Source of the DNA: an uncultured Sphingomonadaceae bacterium | GTDB lineage: Bacteria; Pseudomonadota; Alphaproteobacteria; Sphingomonadales; Sphingomonadaceae | Direction of reading: 5' to 3' | DNA: 64,000 nt | NCBI GenBank assembly: GCA_947499255.1 | Contig: CANMNF010000002.1 | Span: 322,430 to 386,429, forward strand | Part shown: piece after piece, positions 46,295 to 55,673 of the stretch | How positions within the stretch are numbered: the stretch's first letter is position 1 | How the letters are laid out: each line of letters begins with the position of its first letter | The notes under the pieces: generated by a model | Told to the model about the DNA's origin: nothing | Databases searched by the model: none | Seen by the model: only the letters and a program-made list of their open reading frames with translations | Made by a program: the position numbers and the translations under genes

Positions 46295-47017
46295 ATGGGA
46301 CGTATTGCAGTAGTTACTGGCGGAACGCGCGGCATCGGCCGGGCCATTTGTGAAGCTTTGCGCGAAAACGGCATGACTGTCGTCGCAAACTACGCCGGTA
46401 ACGACGAAAAGGCGCGCGCCTTTACCGAAGAAACCGGCATTCCTGCTTACAAGTTCGACGTTGGCGAACATGAAGCCACGCTGGAAGGCTGCGCGAAGAT
46501 TGCCGAAGAAGTTGGCCCAATCGATGTTCTGGTAAACAATGCCGGTATCACGCGTGATGGTGTTCTGGCCAAGATGAGCTTTGATGATTGGAACGATGTC
46601 ATGCGCATCAATCTGGGTGGTTGCTTTAACATGGCAAAAGCCTGCTTTCCCGGAATGCGCGAACGCAAATGGGGCCGCATCGTCAATATCGGTTCGATCA
46701 ACGGACAGGCCGGCCAATATGGTCAGGTCAACTATGCCGCTGCGAAAAGCGGCATCCACGGCTTTACCAAAGCGCTGGCACAAGAAGGTGCACGTTCTGG
46801 CATTACCGTGAACGCCATCGCGCCGGGCTATATCGATACCGATATGGTCGCCGCGGTGCCAGAAAACGTGCTTGAGAAAATCGTTGCGAAAATCCCTGTT
46901 GGCCGTCTTGGTCAAGCCAGTGAGATTGCGCGCGGTGTTGCATTCTTCGCCTCTGACGAAGGCGCTTTTGTCACCGGGTCGACCTTGTCGATCAATGGTG
47001 GCCAGCACATGTACTGA
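46295..47017 (+). CDS. phaB: Acetoacetyl-CoA reductase (SDR family)
   Basis: A 240-residue short-chain dehydrogenase. Cofactor site [21 protein letters not shown], catalytic Ser in [14 protein letters not shown], Tyr and Lys in YAAAKSG, and the GYIDTDMV loop are present. The [16 protein letters not shown] context is typical of PhaB, which makes (R)-3-hydroxybutyryl-CoA for polyhydroxyalkanoate; FabG is the main alternative. PhaC and PhaA are not in the window. GGAGG precedes the ATG by 6 nt. Confidence 0.85.
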   Translation: MGRIAVVTGGTRGIGRAICEALRENGMTVVANYAGNDEKARAFTEETGIPAYKFDVGEHEATLEGCAKIAEEVGPIDVLVNNAGITRDGVLAKMSFDDWNDVMRINLGGCFNMAKACFPGMRERKWGRIVNIGSINGQAGQYGQVNYAAAKSGIHGFTKALAQEGARSGITVNAIAPGYIDTDMVAAVPENVLEKIVAKIPVGRLGQASEIARGVAFFASDEGAFVTGSTLSINGGQHMY

Positions 47018-47046
47018 TTGCCAATTTGGTTAAGGATGGGCGGGTG

Positions 47047-47331
47047 ATGGACGATCTCTACCACCCGCCTGACCTTTACCATCCACCGGTAAAACGTTCG
47101 GTTGAAATCGCCGGACACAAGACTTCGATCAGTCTTGAACCGCTCTTTTGGCAGCTCTTGCGCGATGCTGCTGGAAAAGAGCAAATCCCCCTCAACGCCC
47201 TGATCGCACGAATCGATGCCGAACGGCTTGAAGGCGCAACGCCGCCCGGATTGGGAACAGCAATCAGGCTATGGTTGGTAGGCCAACTGATCGCAGGTGA
47301 TCACGCGAGGGGTTTGGGCAACAAATGTTGA
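47047..47331 (+). CDS. Ribbon-helix-helix domain protein
   Basis: About 94 residues. After a Pro/Tyr-rich start (HPPDLYHPPVKRS) comes VEIAGHKTSISLEPLFWQLLRDAAGKEQIPLNALIARIDAER, the beta strand and two helices of the RHH_4 type, and a hydrophobic C-terminal helix (AIRLWLVGQLIA). It may be a small DNA-binding regulator. ATG at 47047 has AAGGA about 10 nt upstream. It lies 29 nt after phaB and may be co-transcribed with it. Confidence 0.78.
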   Translation: MDDLYHPPDLYHPPVKRSVEIAGHKTSISLEPLFWQLLRDAAGKEQIPLNALIARIDAERLEGATPPGLGTAIRLWLVGQLIAGDHARGLGNKC

Positions 47332-47407
47332 AAAAATCGTCTCTTGTGTTGCACTTGTATGACGCAAAGGATTGACCGCTGGCCTCGCTCCGGTCAAAGT
47401 TTGCTGC

Positions 47408-48283
47408 ATGAGCGAAAAGAAAAAGATCCGCAAAGCCGTCTTCCCTGTTGCAGGGCTTGGCACACGTTTCCTCCCCGCGACCAAAGCGATCCCGAAAGAA
47501 CTGCTGCCGATCGTTGATCGCCCGCTGATCCAATATGCCGTGGACGAAGCGCGCGAGGCGGGGATCGAACAGATGATCTTTGTCACCGGGCGCGGCAAGA
47601 CCGCCATCGTTGAACATTTCGATATGGCCTACGAACTTGAAAGCACCATGCAGAAACGCGGGAAGGACATGTCCGTCCTTGATGCAACGCGCGCCACGCC
47701 CGGCGATATCATTACCGTGCGCCAGCAAGTCCCGATGGGATTGGGCCACGCGATATGGTGCGCCCGCGCCATCGTCGGGGATGAACCATTTGCCATCATG
47801 CTGCCTGACGAACTGATGGTTGGAGACCCCGGCTGCATGGCGCAAATGGTTGAAGCTTATGATCAGGTGGGCGGCAATCTTATCTCCGTCCTCGAAGTAC
47901 CACATGATGAAGTGTCTTCCTACGGCGTGATCGATCCTGGAGCGAGCGATGGCGCATTGACCGAGGTCAAAGGGCTAGTTGAAAAGCCGCCAGTGGATCA
48001 AGCACCTTCGAACAAGATCATCTCAGGCCGCTATATTCTGCAGCCAGAAGTGATGCGCACGCTGGAAACGCAGGAAACCGGTGCTGGCGGCGAAATTCAG
48101 CTTACTGATGCGATGGCGCAGATGATTGGCCCGCAAGCCTTTCATGCCGTCACATTTGCTGGTCGACGGTTTGATTGCGGCAGCAAGACAGGCTTTATCG
48201 AAGCGACACTCGCACTAGCGTTGGAGCGCGAAGATCTGGGTGATGACGTGCGCGCCATGGCCAAACGGTTATTGGGCGAATAA
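47408..48283 (+). CDS. galU: UTP-glucose-1-phosphate uridylyltransferase
   Basis: A 291-residue enzyme making UDP-glucose. The N-terminal block KAVFPVAGLGTRFLPATKAI-PKELLPIVDRP is the GalU signature. The middle MLPDELMVGDPG and EVPHDEVSSYGVIDPG, and the C-terminal GRYILQPEV with GEIQLTDAMAQ, complete the family pattern. UDP-glucose is a donor for the polysaccharides of the window. ATG at 47408 starts the homology. Confidence 0.95.
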   Translation: MSEKKKIRKAVFPVAGLGTRFLPATKAIPKELLPIVDRPLIQYAVDEAREAGIEQMIFVTGRGKTAIVEHFDMAYELESTMQKRGKDMSVLDATRATPGDIITVRQQVPMGLGHAIWCARAIVGDEPFAIMLPDELMVGDPGCMAQMVEAYDQVGGNLISVLEVPHDEVSSYGVIDPGASDGALTEVKGLVEKPPVDQAPSNKIISGRYILQPEVMRTLETQETGAGGEIQLTDAMAQMIGPQAFHAVTFAGRRFDCGSKTGFIEATLALALEREDLGDDVRAMAKRLLGE

Positions 48284-48351
48284 CAACAGGCGCATCACCC
48301 GCGCCACCCTATCACTGTCACTCTATTAGAGGGTTGGATTATGCGGTTGGC

Positions 48352-49023
48352 TTATTCAGGCCCGCCACGTGCGGCGTCTTCGTCTTCATCGACGAGAGCC
48401 AATTCGGTTATCATATAAGGTAGGGGATTAACCGCCACCTCATCAACGCGCACTTCATAATGGAGGTGCGGCCCGGTTGAACGGCCCGTTGATCCGACAT
48501 AGCCGATCAGATCGCCTTTCTTCACTTCATCGCCCGCGTTTACAGTAAAGCGCTGCAAATGCGCGTAACGGGTTTCGATCTCGCTGCCGTGTTCAATCGC
48601 AACCCAATTGCCATAGCTGCGCGAATACCGCGCCAAGCCAACAATGCCGTCTGCGGTTGCATAAACAGGTGTGCCGCGCGGCGCAGCAAGGTCGACGCCA
48701 TTGTGCTTCTTACGCTGACGTAAAATTGGATGAGTGCGCATGCCAAACGCGCTTGTCAGTTTTACCCCATCAACTGGCATCCGCGATGGAACGGCGATGG
48801 CCATAACAGGCGCTGCGAGGATTTCCCCAGATGCGGTCACAGTGCCGCCGCTTTCCAGATCTTCCCAGCTGGCGAAGAGTTCCTGAAATTCGGTATCGGA
48901 GGCTTCGGATGTTGTTTCGATATTATTGGGAACAATACCTTCAATCGCGGCTTCATTAGCTATAGCGGATCCACTCCATGAAAGAGCAGCAGCAGCACCA
49001 AACATAACAAAACGTACGATCAT
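48352..49023 (-). CDS. M23 family metallopeptidase
   Basis: About 223 residues with a signal peptide (IVRFVMFGAAAALSWSGSAIA) and a LytM/M23 domain in the C-terminal half: TSAFGMRTHPILRQRKKHNG with the first His/Asp zinc pair (HNGVDL), RYAHLQRF and TGPHLHYEVR, so all metal ligands are present. It cuts peptidoglycan cross-bridges. ATG at 49023 has GAAAGG close upstream; 49044 is the alternative start. Confidence 0.88.
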   Translation of the reverse strand: MIVRFVMFGAAAALSWSGSAIANEAAIEGIVPNNIETTSEASDTEFQELFASWEDLESGGTVTASGEILAAPVMAIAVPSRMPVDGVKLTSAFGMRTHPILRQRKKHNGVDLAAPRGTPVYATADGIVGLARYSRSYGNWVAIEHGSEIETRYAHLQRFTVNAGDEVKKGDLIGYVGSTGRSTGPHLHYEVRVDEVAVNPLPYMITELALVDEDEDAARGGPE

Positions 49024-49130
49024 CAAAAACCTTTCGCTGCTCATCACAGCCGCCCCGTCCAATTGACCCCAAAAATCCGGGAATCACCCCGTTTTTTTGA
49101 TGAAAGGTACATAAGCGGGTAAAAGGTTAA

Positions 49131-49925
49131 CTAAACAAGTGAGGCGTAGAATTCGCGCGGCAAACCGGCTGCGAGACGCGCCGAATCGTTGAATGGAGGC
49201 TTTAGCGGCCCCCTGAAATGCTCCGCGACGAGAGATTTCCAGTGCAACTCCGGCGATTTGCTGCATTTGCGGCATAGGGCGTCAAAATGTCTTGCGCCCG
49301 CTGCGACATGGCGGATTTCATCGTCAAGGATTCGCTGCAAGATACGCGCACCTTTTGCATCACCTTGTCCGCGCACACGTTCCAGAATGGCGGGCGTGAC
49401 ATCAAGGCCGCGCGCCTCCAAAACCATCGGCACGATCGCCAGTCGTGCGCCAAAGTCATGGCGTGTATCAAAAGCGGCGTCCCACAAGCCAGCATGGGCA
49501 GGCAAATCGCCATAGCTTGCTCCCAATGACCCCAGATGACGGTTGATGACGGCAAAATGCATTGCCTCCTCCGCTGCCACTTGCAGGAAATCGCTGACAA
49601 ACGCCTTATCCGCCTGCGCGCCAAAGCGGCCGACAATATCCAGCGCCAGATCAATCGCGACGAATTCGATATGTGCGAGCGCATGCCACAAAGCGATGCG
49701 ACCGCGCGATGATCCACCTTTCCCGCGCCGGGGCATCCGGCTTGGCGGCAGGACTTCCAATTGCTCTGGCCATTGCGGCCTGTCAGGCATCCTCGCGGCA
49801 AAGCGCGTGGGCAAATCCCCGCGCCGCCAATCACGCACCAACTTGCGCGTCGCTTTGACCTTGGCCAGCGGCTCCCCCGTTAAAAGGGCATCGGCAATCG
49901 CCTGAGAGAGGTCAGGGGTCGCCAT
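49131..49925 (-). CDS. DUF455 ferritin-like protein
   Basis: A 264-residue all-helical protein with the diiron pattern of the DUF455 family: ALAHIEFVAIDLALD (E-x-x-D), VAAEEAMHFAVINRHLG (E-x-x-H), MVLEARGLD and ILDDEIRHVAAGARHF (E-x-x-H). The family is related to ferritin and MiaE-like proteins; its reaction is not established. It is 11 nt after the bcp stop, so it belongs to the glnE-bcp run. Confidence 0.87.
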   Translation of the reverse strand: MATPDLSQAIADALLTGEPLAKVKATRKLVRDWRRGDLPTRFAARMPDRPQWPEQLEVLPPSRMPRRGKGGSSRGRIALWHALAHIEFVAIDLALDIVGRFGAQADKAFVSDFLQVAAEEAMHFAVINRHLGSLGASYGDLPAHAGLWDAAFDTRHDFGARLAIVPMVLEARGLDVTPAILERVRGQGDAKGARILQRILDDEIRHVAAGARHFDALCRKCSKSPELHWKSLVAEHFRGPLKPPFNDSARLAAGLPREFYASLV

Positions 49926-49935
49926 TGCGACAGGC

Positions 49936-50409
49936 CTAAAGCGCTTTGGCTGCTTCGAGCACTTCGGCTGCGTGCCCTTTGACTTTCACCTTGCGCCAAA
50001 CTTGCGCGACTTTGCCATCTGGATCGACCAGAAACGTGCTGCGCTCCATGCCCATATAATTTCGGCCATACATCTTCTTTTCCACCCAAATGCCCAGCGC
50101 ATTGGCCAAGCCATCGGTTTCAGGATCGGTGGCCAAAGGTGCTTTCAAATCGTGTTTGGCGATGAAATTCTGGTGCTTTTTCGCCGAATCCTTGCTGATG
50201 CCGAGGAGTTTTGTGCCGGCGGCTGCGAAATCATCGGACATGGCGGAAAAGTCGATATTCTCCGTCGTGCAGCCGGGTGTATTGTCTTTGGGGTAAAAGA
50301 ACAGGACCAGTTTTTCGCCTTTGAAATCAGATGGTTTTACGCTTCCGCCTTCGGGTGTGCCCATCGCTATATCGGGCACCATATCGCCAATATCAGGCCG
50401 CTCGCTCAT
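49936..50409 (-). CDS. bcp: Thiol peroxidase of the BCP type
   Basis: A 157-residue peroxiredoxin. The peroxidatic Cys is in YPKDNTPGCTTEN, with the conserved Pro, Thr and later Arg (YMGMERSTFLVD). No second Cys occurs in the whole protein, so this is a 1-Cys form that must be reduced by another thiol. It removes peroxides in the cytoplasm. The ATG overlaps the glnE stop by ATGA. Confidence 0.93.
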   Translation of the reverse strand: MSERPDIGDMVPDIAMGTPEGGSVKPSDFKGEKLVLFFYPKDNTPGCTTENIDFSAMSDDFAAAGTKLLGISKDSAKKHQNFIAKHDLKAPLATDPETDGLANALGIWVEKKMYGRNYMGMERSTFLVDPDGKVAQVWRKVKVKGHAAEVLEAAKAL

Positions 50410-53069
50410 TGCTCTATCTCCAGTGTTTCGCCGAAATGCTCGGCCCATTGCGTGGCGATCTCATGCCGCGCCTCGGCGATCATGCGCAACAGGTCTTTAT
50501 GGCTATCCGCCCCGCACGCCCGGCCCAACGCATCGCGTGCAGATTGCACCGGCTCCTCCCCATCAGGGGCAAGCAAGCGAGCGGCGATCAGGAAGCGCGA
50601 TAGCGTCAGATGATGCTTTGCATACCCTTTTGGCAGAAGGTCACGTTCACAAAGCTGCGCGATTGCCTCCTCCAAAGCAGGGGCAAAGCCAATGCCTTCG
50701 CGCAATTGCAGGTAATGGATCAAAAACTCTGAATCGACCAATCCACCGCGCAGCAATTTCACATCCAGCGGCCCGCGCGGCGGCTTGGCTGCAAGCATAT
50801 CGCGCCGCATTTTCAGCGCATCATCGCGCAGCTTCACCGGATCGCGTTCCTGTTGCGCGACATCGCAAATAATCGCCCGCAATGCCGCCAGTGCATCGTC
50901 CGAGCCAAAAATGGGGCGCGAGCGGCACAGCGCCATATGCTCCCACGTCCATGCAGCTTCGCGTTGATACCGGGCAAAGCTTTCCATGCTTACCGCAAGC
51001 GGGCCTTGATGGCCTTGGGGTCGCAGCCGCGTGTCTATTTCATACAGCGCGCCTTCGGCTGTCGGCACGCTTAAAGCCGCCGTGATGCGACTGGCGACGC
51101 GGTTGAAATAAAGTGAGGTTGAAAGCGGGCGCTTCCCATCCGATTCGTCGCCAATCTCGCCGGTATGAAGATAAACGATGTCGAGATCAGAAGCGTGCGT
51201 CAAAGCGCCGCCTCCAAAGCGGCCAAGGCCAAGGATCGCCAGCTCACCGCCGGCAATGCAGCCATGCGCGCGTTCAAATTCGGCAATGGCGGCTTTTGCG
51301 CCGGTTTGCGTGGCGGCTTCGGCTACCCGGCACAGACCCTCTGCAATATCGAGCGGATCGTGCTTCGCCTCAATCAATTGGACGCCAAGGGCAAAGCGTT
51401 CCTCACCAACAATCTGCCGCAAACGATCAAGCTTCACCTCGTAATCGTCTTCCTCAACACGCGACATGCGATTGGCCAGTGAAGCAACATCGCCGGGCAA
51501 ATCGAGCGCAGTTGCATCGATCAACGCATCAAGCAGTTCCACACGGCGCGACAGTTCATCGGCCAAAGGCCGTGCCAAGGTGAGTATCCGCAGCACTTGA
51601 TCCAGCAGGCCGGGGCGCTGTTCAAACAGGCGGAACAGATTAACCGCTGTTGGCAATTTTGCCAAAAGGGTTTCCCACCGCGCCATTGCCCGATCCGGCT
51701 CGGGCGCGCTGGCGAGGGTTTCCATCAGGGCGGGGCGGATAGCATCAAAAGCCTGGCGTGCCTCCAAGCTGCGCAAGGCGCGCAAAGTCTGGAGCCAATG
51801 CGCCACGCGGTTATCAAAGGTTTTGCGAAAATCATTGGGGATTAGGACTTGCACGCCAGCCTCGTGCTCCTCTTCTCCCAATAACCCATCATACCTGCGC
51901 GCAACTTCGCCAGTAATTGTTTGCAATTCGCCGATTAGCGCCGCGCCATCGGGCAACCCTTCGAGCTGTGCGACATTGTCCAGCGCTTGTGCCTCTTGCG
52001 GCAAGGAATGGGTCTGCCGATCTTCGACCATTTGCAGCCGGTGTTCAATCACCCGCAAGCGATCATAGGCATCGCCCAATATCTGCGCATCTTCGCCCGA
52101 TACAATGCCCGCATCCGCCAAGGCATCGAGCGCCGCACGCGTACCGCGTGCCCGCAAGGAAGGATCACGCCCGCCATAGATAAGCTGATGGGTTTGCGCG
52201 AAAAATTCAACTTCGCGAATGCCGCCGCGCCCGCGTTTGATATCAAACCCCGGACCAATTTCGCGCGGGCCCTCATAAGCTTCGCGGATACGTTTGGTCA
52301 GGCGGCGGATTTCTTCAATGGCGGTAAAATCAAGGCTGCGCCGCCAAACAAAGCTGCGAATTTCATCGAGGAAGGTTTCGCCTGCACCGATATCGCCAGA
52401 AGATGCCCGCGCGCGGATAAAGGCGGCGCGCTCCCACGCCAAAGCTGAACTTTCATAATGCGCAATTGCCCCTGCCATCGGCACTGCCAGCGGGCTGACT
52501 TCGCTTGCCGGGCGCAGGCGCAGATCGACCCGCAGGACATAGCCTTCACCAGTTGGCTGAGAGAGTAGCTCGATAACCTTGCGGGTATAACGTTGCGCGG
52601 CTTCACCCGGCTCTTCGCGTTCGCGGTGCGGCAAGGTCGCTGGATCATACAACAAGATCGGATCGATATCAGAGCTGTAATTAAGCTCCCGCGCGCCCTG
52701 CTTGCCCAGGGCAAGGGCGATAAAGCCTGAAAATTGCGCATCCGGCATACGCAGCGCAACGGCAGCGCGCATCGCCCGGTCCAGCGCATTATCTGCAAAA
52801 TCGGCCAGCTCTTCCATCACGCGGCCAAGCGGGAACGCCCCTGCAAGATCGCCAATGCCTAACACCAAAGCCAGCGACAAACGCTCTTTGCGCAGGGCTA
52901 CTGCCTCGTCGCTTTCTGCAGGATCGCGCGTCAATGCGGCGGCCAGCGCTTCTTCTGCGCGCCCCTGCTCCAGCATCGCCACCAGATCTTCGCGCCGGCG
53001 GATCGCATTGGCGAGGAACGGCGCGTGATCACGTGCGCGCTGTAATGCAGAGGTCCAGTCAGCAGCCAT
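50406..53069 (-). CDS. glnE: Bifunctional glutamine synthetase adenylyltransferase/deadenylase
   Basis: About 887 residues with two nucleotidyltransferase domains: ALGKQGARELNYSSDIDPIL (around residue 120, deadenylating half) and LGLGRFGGGALTHASDLDIVYLH (around residue 650, adenylylating half). Between them lies a regulatory helical part; GRGGIREVEFFAQTHQL is the GlnE signature. It modifies glutamine synthetase in response to PII, linking it to gltBD. I start at ATG 53069; the frame to 53156 overlaps the divergent agmatine deiminase region. Confidence 0.96.
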   Translation of the reverse strand: MAADWTSALQRARDHAPFLANAIRRREDLVAMLEQGRAEEALAAALTRDPAESDEAVALRKERLSLALVLGIGDLAGAFPLGRVMEELADFADNALDRAMRAAVALRMPDAQFSGFIALALGKQGARELNYSSDIDPILLYDPATLPHREREEPGEAAQRYTRKVIELLSQPTGEGYVLRVDLRLRPASEVSPLAVPMAGAIAHYESSALAWERAAFIRARASSGDIGAGETFLDEIRSFVWRRSLDFTAIEEIRRLTKRIREAYEGPREIGPGFDIKRGRGGIREVEFFAQTHQLIYGGRDPSLRARGTRAALDALADAGIVSGEDAQILGDAYDRLRVIEHRLQMVEDRQTHSLPQEAQALDNVAQLEGLPDGAALIGELQTITGEVARRYDGLLGEEEHEAGVQVLIPNDFRKTFDNRVAHWLQTLRALRSLEARQAFDAIRPALMETLASAPEPDRAMARWETLLAKLPTAVNLFRLFEQRPGLLDQVLRILTLARPLADELSRRVELLDALIDATALDLPGDVASLANRMSRVEEDDYEVKLDRLRQIVGEERFALGVQLIEAKHDPLDIAEGLCRVAEAATQTGAKAAIAEFERAHGCIAGGELAILGLGRFGGGALTHASDLDIVYLHTGEIGDESDGKRPLSTSLYFNRVASRITAALSVPTAEGALYEIDTRLRPQGHQGPLAVSMESFARYQREAAWTWEHMALCRSRPIFGSDDALAALRAIICDVAQQERDPVKLRDDALKMRRDMLAAKPPRGPLDVKLLRGGLVDSEFLIHYLQLREGIGFAPALEEAIAQLCERDLLPKGYAKHHLTLSRFLIAARLLAPDGEEPVQSARDALGRACGADSHKDLLRMIAEARHEIATQWAEHFGETLEIEQ

Positions 53070-53155
53070 GCATCGCCTGTGCCTTGGTGCTGGGCCAGGA
53101 GCAAGAGCGTTGTGCTTGCCCCGCTTCGCCCGCTTTGCCACAGACACGCGATGCA

Positions 53156-54229
53156 ATGTCTATTTCTTCAAGCCACAATGCAGCTCGCCTTGTGCCCGCC
53201 GATGGCGTGGACCCGCTCATGAGTGAGCGATACGTCATGCCGCCAGAATGGGCTGAGCAGGAATGGCTATGGATCGGCTTTCCCCATGATGCCGCGCTGT
53301 GGGAGGATGATTTGGCTCCGGCGCAAGAACAGATCGCCGCCTTTGCTAATGCTGTTGCGGCGAGCGGGCAACAGGTGCGGCTGGTGGTGCGCAATGCGGT
53401 CAATGCCGCGCAGGCGCGCGCTCTAGTGCGCGATGATGTCATGCTAGAGCGGCATTCTTATGGCGATATCTGGCTGCGCGATATCGGCCCGTTGATCGTG
53501 ATGAATAAGGCCGGTCAACGCCGCACGCAGGGTTTTGGCTTTAATGGCTGGGGCGGGAAATATCGGCTGGAAGGCGATCAGGAAACCGCTGCTTCATTGG
53601 CCGCAGCGGCAGGAATGACGTTTGCCCGCGCAGACTGGATCCTTGAAGGCGGGGCCATTGATGGTGACGGCACCGGGCTTGTGGTGACAACCCAGCAATG
53701 CCTGCTCAACCCCAATCGCAACCCCTCGCTAACCCGCGAGGATATCTCAAGCCGCCTGCGCCGCGATTTGGGCTTTGACGAAATTTTGTGGCTGGGCGAT
53801 GGATTGGCGGGTGATCATACTGATGGCCATGTCGATAATCTTGCGCGGCTCGTCGCACCAGGCGAAATCGCGATTCCCGTCGCCGATCATGCCAGCGATC
53901 CCAATGCCGATATCTATGCCGATGCGATGAGCAGGGCGCAAGCCTATGGCCTCAAAGTGCATGCCATCCCGTCCCCCGGCCTTGTCTCTGGCCTAATGCA
54001 ACAGGGAGAAGACGCAGAACCTGCCAGCTATATGAACTTCGTCATCGCCAATAGGGTTGTCATTGTGCCGATTTACGGCGCGGAAAACGATGCCGAAGCT
54101 GTGCGCGCGATTGGCGATCTGTTTCCCGGTCGCAAAGCCATTGGCCTGCGCGGTGATGCCGTCCTCACCGGCGGGGGCAGCTTTCATTGCGCCAGCCAGC
54201 ACATGCCGAGCGCGTTAACACCCTCTTAG
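53156..54229 (+). CDS. aguA: Agmatine deiminase
   Basis: About 357 residues of the peptidyl-arginine-deiminase-like family, converting agmatine to N-carbamoylputrescine. Motifs are WIGFPHDAALWED, SYGDIWLRDIGPLIV, ILEGGAIDGDG, GDHTDGHVDN (catalytic Asp/His) and the nucleophile region LTGGGSFHCASQHMP (Cys near the C-terminus). ATG at 53156 is taken; ATG at 53219 (MSERYVMPPEW) is equally possible. No N-carbamoylputrescine amidase is adjacent. Confidence 0.92.
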   Translation: MSISSSHNAARLVPADGVDPLMSERYVMPPEWAEQEWLWIGFPHDAALWEDDLAPAQEQIAAFANAVAASGQQVRLVVRNAVNAAQARALVRDDVMLERHSYGDIWLRDIGPLIVMNKAGQRRTQGFGFNGWGGKYRLEGDQETAASLAAAAGMTFARADWILEGGAIDGDGTGLVVTTQQCLLNPNRNPSLTREDISSRLRRDLGFDEILWLGDGLAGDHTDGHVDNLARLVAPGEIAIPVADHASDPNADIYADAMSRAQAYGLKVHAIPSPGLVSGLMQQGEDAEPASYMNFVIANRVVIVPIYGAENDAEAVRAIGDLFPGRKAIGLRGDAVLTGGGSFHCASQHMPSALTPS

Positions 54230-54254
54230 GACTTTGCAGCGCATAATGCGCGTC

Positions 54255-54377
54255 ATGAGCAAAGCAATCGCCCGTATCCGCCATCAGGCCACCAATCCGG
54301 TGGACCTTGCGCGCATGGTGATTGTGGCAGGCTGTGCCGCGGCGTTGATAGCAGCTGGCCAAGCGCTCCCTTTCTGA
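54255..54377 (+). CDS. Small single-helix protein, unknown
   Basis: A 40-residue frame (MSKAIARIRHQ at the start, then MVIVAGCAAALIAAG hydrophobic, ending ALPF) between aguA and the DUF1223 gene. A basic N-terminus followed by one membrane helix fits a real small protein, and codon use is like that of the neighbours. An upstream in-frame ATG at 54246 is the alternative start. No family is recognised. Confidence 0.45.
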   Translation: MSKAIARIRHQATNPVDLARMVIVAGCAAALIAAGQALPF

Positions 54378-54450
54378 TCGCATTTTCGTAACTCATCGCA
54401 GCTTTGCGGCGAAAAACCTTGCACGAACAGATCGAGCAAGGACCACCAGC

Positions 54451-55230
54451 ATGTCAAAAGAAACGCTACTCTCCGTTGGTGTTGTCACCGCAGCTGTGGC
54501 TGCGATTGGCTGGATGCTTTTGCCTTCCAGCAATCAAGGCGCATCGGCTGCGCCCATGCTTACCCAGGTTTCGGTACCGGTTGATATGACTACCAGCCCT
54601 GCCGTCCTTGAACTGTTCACCAGCCAGGGGTGTTCTTCATGCCCTCCTGCCGATGCCTTGGTAGGACAGCTGGCCAAAACGCGCGGCGATATCCTCGTGA
54701 TCAGCCGTCCGGTAACCTATTGGGACAGGCTTGGCTGGCGCGATACTCTGGCCAAACCTGAAAACACCGATTTGCAGCGCGCTTATGCGGCGCGCGGCCT
54801 TTCGGGGCGCAATGGCGTTTACACACCGCAGGCCGTGATCAATGGGCGTGGCGGTGTTGTTGGCTCCAACGCAGCAAGGATTGAAGGCCTGTTGAAACAA
54901 ACCGCGCCGCAACGAAAAAACGCGCCGCAATTGGCAGTCCTCAATGATAGCGCGGTGACAATATCGGGGCCAGCATCAGGTACGGCCCGATTATCACTGG
55001 TGTCGCTCGACTCGCAGGAAAGCGTTTCCATAGCGCTTGGCGAGAACCGGGATCGCACGATCACTTACACCAATTTGTTGGTGGCTGAGGCAGTGCTGGG
55101 CACCTGGAATGATAATGAGCAAACTTTCACTTTGCCTGCCAATTTCCGCCAAACGGCAGGCGCGGACAAATTTGCCTTGATCCTGCGCGAAGGCAGAGCC
55201 GGACCTATCCTTGCAGCACGGCGGCTTTAA
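54451..55230 (+). CDS. DUF1223 secreted thioredoxin-like protein
   Basis: A 259-residue protein with an N-terminal membrane segment/signal (LLSVGVVTAAVAAIGWMLL) and the DUF1223 core: AVLELFTSQGCSSCPPADAL with a CxxC pair in a thioredoxin-like setting, then SRPVTYWDRLGWRDTLA and GVYTPQAVINGRG. It acts outside the cytoplasm; its substrate is unknown. AAGGA precedes the ATG by about 10 nt. It is convergent with the DUF305 gene. Confidence 0.9.
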   Translation: MSKETLLSVGVVTAAVAAIGWMLLPSSNQGASAAPMLTQVSVPVDMTTSPAVLELFTSQGCSSCPPADALVGQLAKTRGDILVISRPVTYWDRLGWRDTLAKPENTDLQRAYAARGLSGRNGVYTPQAVINGRGGVVGSNAARIEGLLKQTAPQRKNAPQLAVLNDSAVTISGPASGTARLSLVSLDSQESVSIALGENRDRTITYTNLLVAEAVLGTWNDNEQTFTLPANFRQTAGADKFALILREGRAGPILAARRL

Positions 55231-55253
55231 GGGCCGAAAATCGCGGCTTGCCC

Positions 55254-55673
55254 TTATTGCTCGGCTGGTGCGTCAGTTTCGGTGGAACGCTTGGCCAACC
55301 ACGCTTCCATCTCGGCAATCTCGGCTTCTTGTGCGTCAATAATCCGCTGCGCCAAATCGCGCGCTTCATCATCTTCGCCATATTCGAGCGCTACCTGCGA
55401 CATCTCAACTGCGCCAATATGATGCGCCAACATGCCTTGCATAAAGGCGACATCGGCATCTGCGGAAATGTCGGACATGCCTTCATGCATCCGTGCATTC
55501 ACATCGGCATAGGCTTGCTGCGCAGGAGTGAGGTCGGCACTGTCCATCGCTGCCATATGCTCGGAATGGTCCATACCGGCATGTTCATCGGTATGATCTG
55601 CGCCATGTTCTTCGCCAGCACCACAAGCGGTCAAAGCCAGCGCCAATGCGCCTGCAATCAGTGTTTTGTACAT
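55254..55673 (-). CDS. DUF305 lipoprotein
   Basis: A 139-residue protein with lipobox ALTACGAG and a His/Met-rich region (EEHGADHTDEHAGMDHSEHM), then the DUF305 part VAFMQGMLAHHIGAVEMSQVALEYG with the M-x2-H-H-x4-M pattern. The His/Met content suggests copper or other metal binding in the periplasm. It starts on the thrS stop (TAATG), an unusual coupling of a metal-binding lipoprotein to a tRNA synthetase. Confidence 0.87.
   Translation of the reverse strand: MYKTLIAGALALALTACGAGEEHGADHTDEHAGMDHSEHMAAMDSADLTPAQQAYADVNARMHEGMSDISADADVAFMQGMLAHHIGAVEMSQVALEYGEDDEARDLAQRIIDAQEAEIAEMEAWLAKRSTETDAPAEQ

Noticed and set aside
47026-47046. TTG start for the ribbon-helix-helix gene
   Set aside because: The ATG at 47047 has a better-placed AAGGA; the seven extra residues have no family support.
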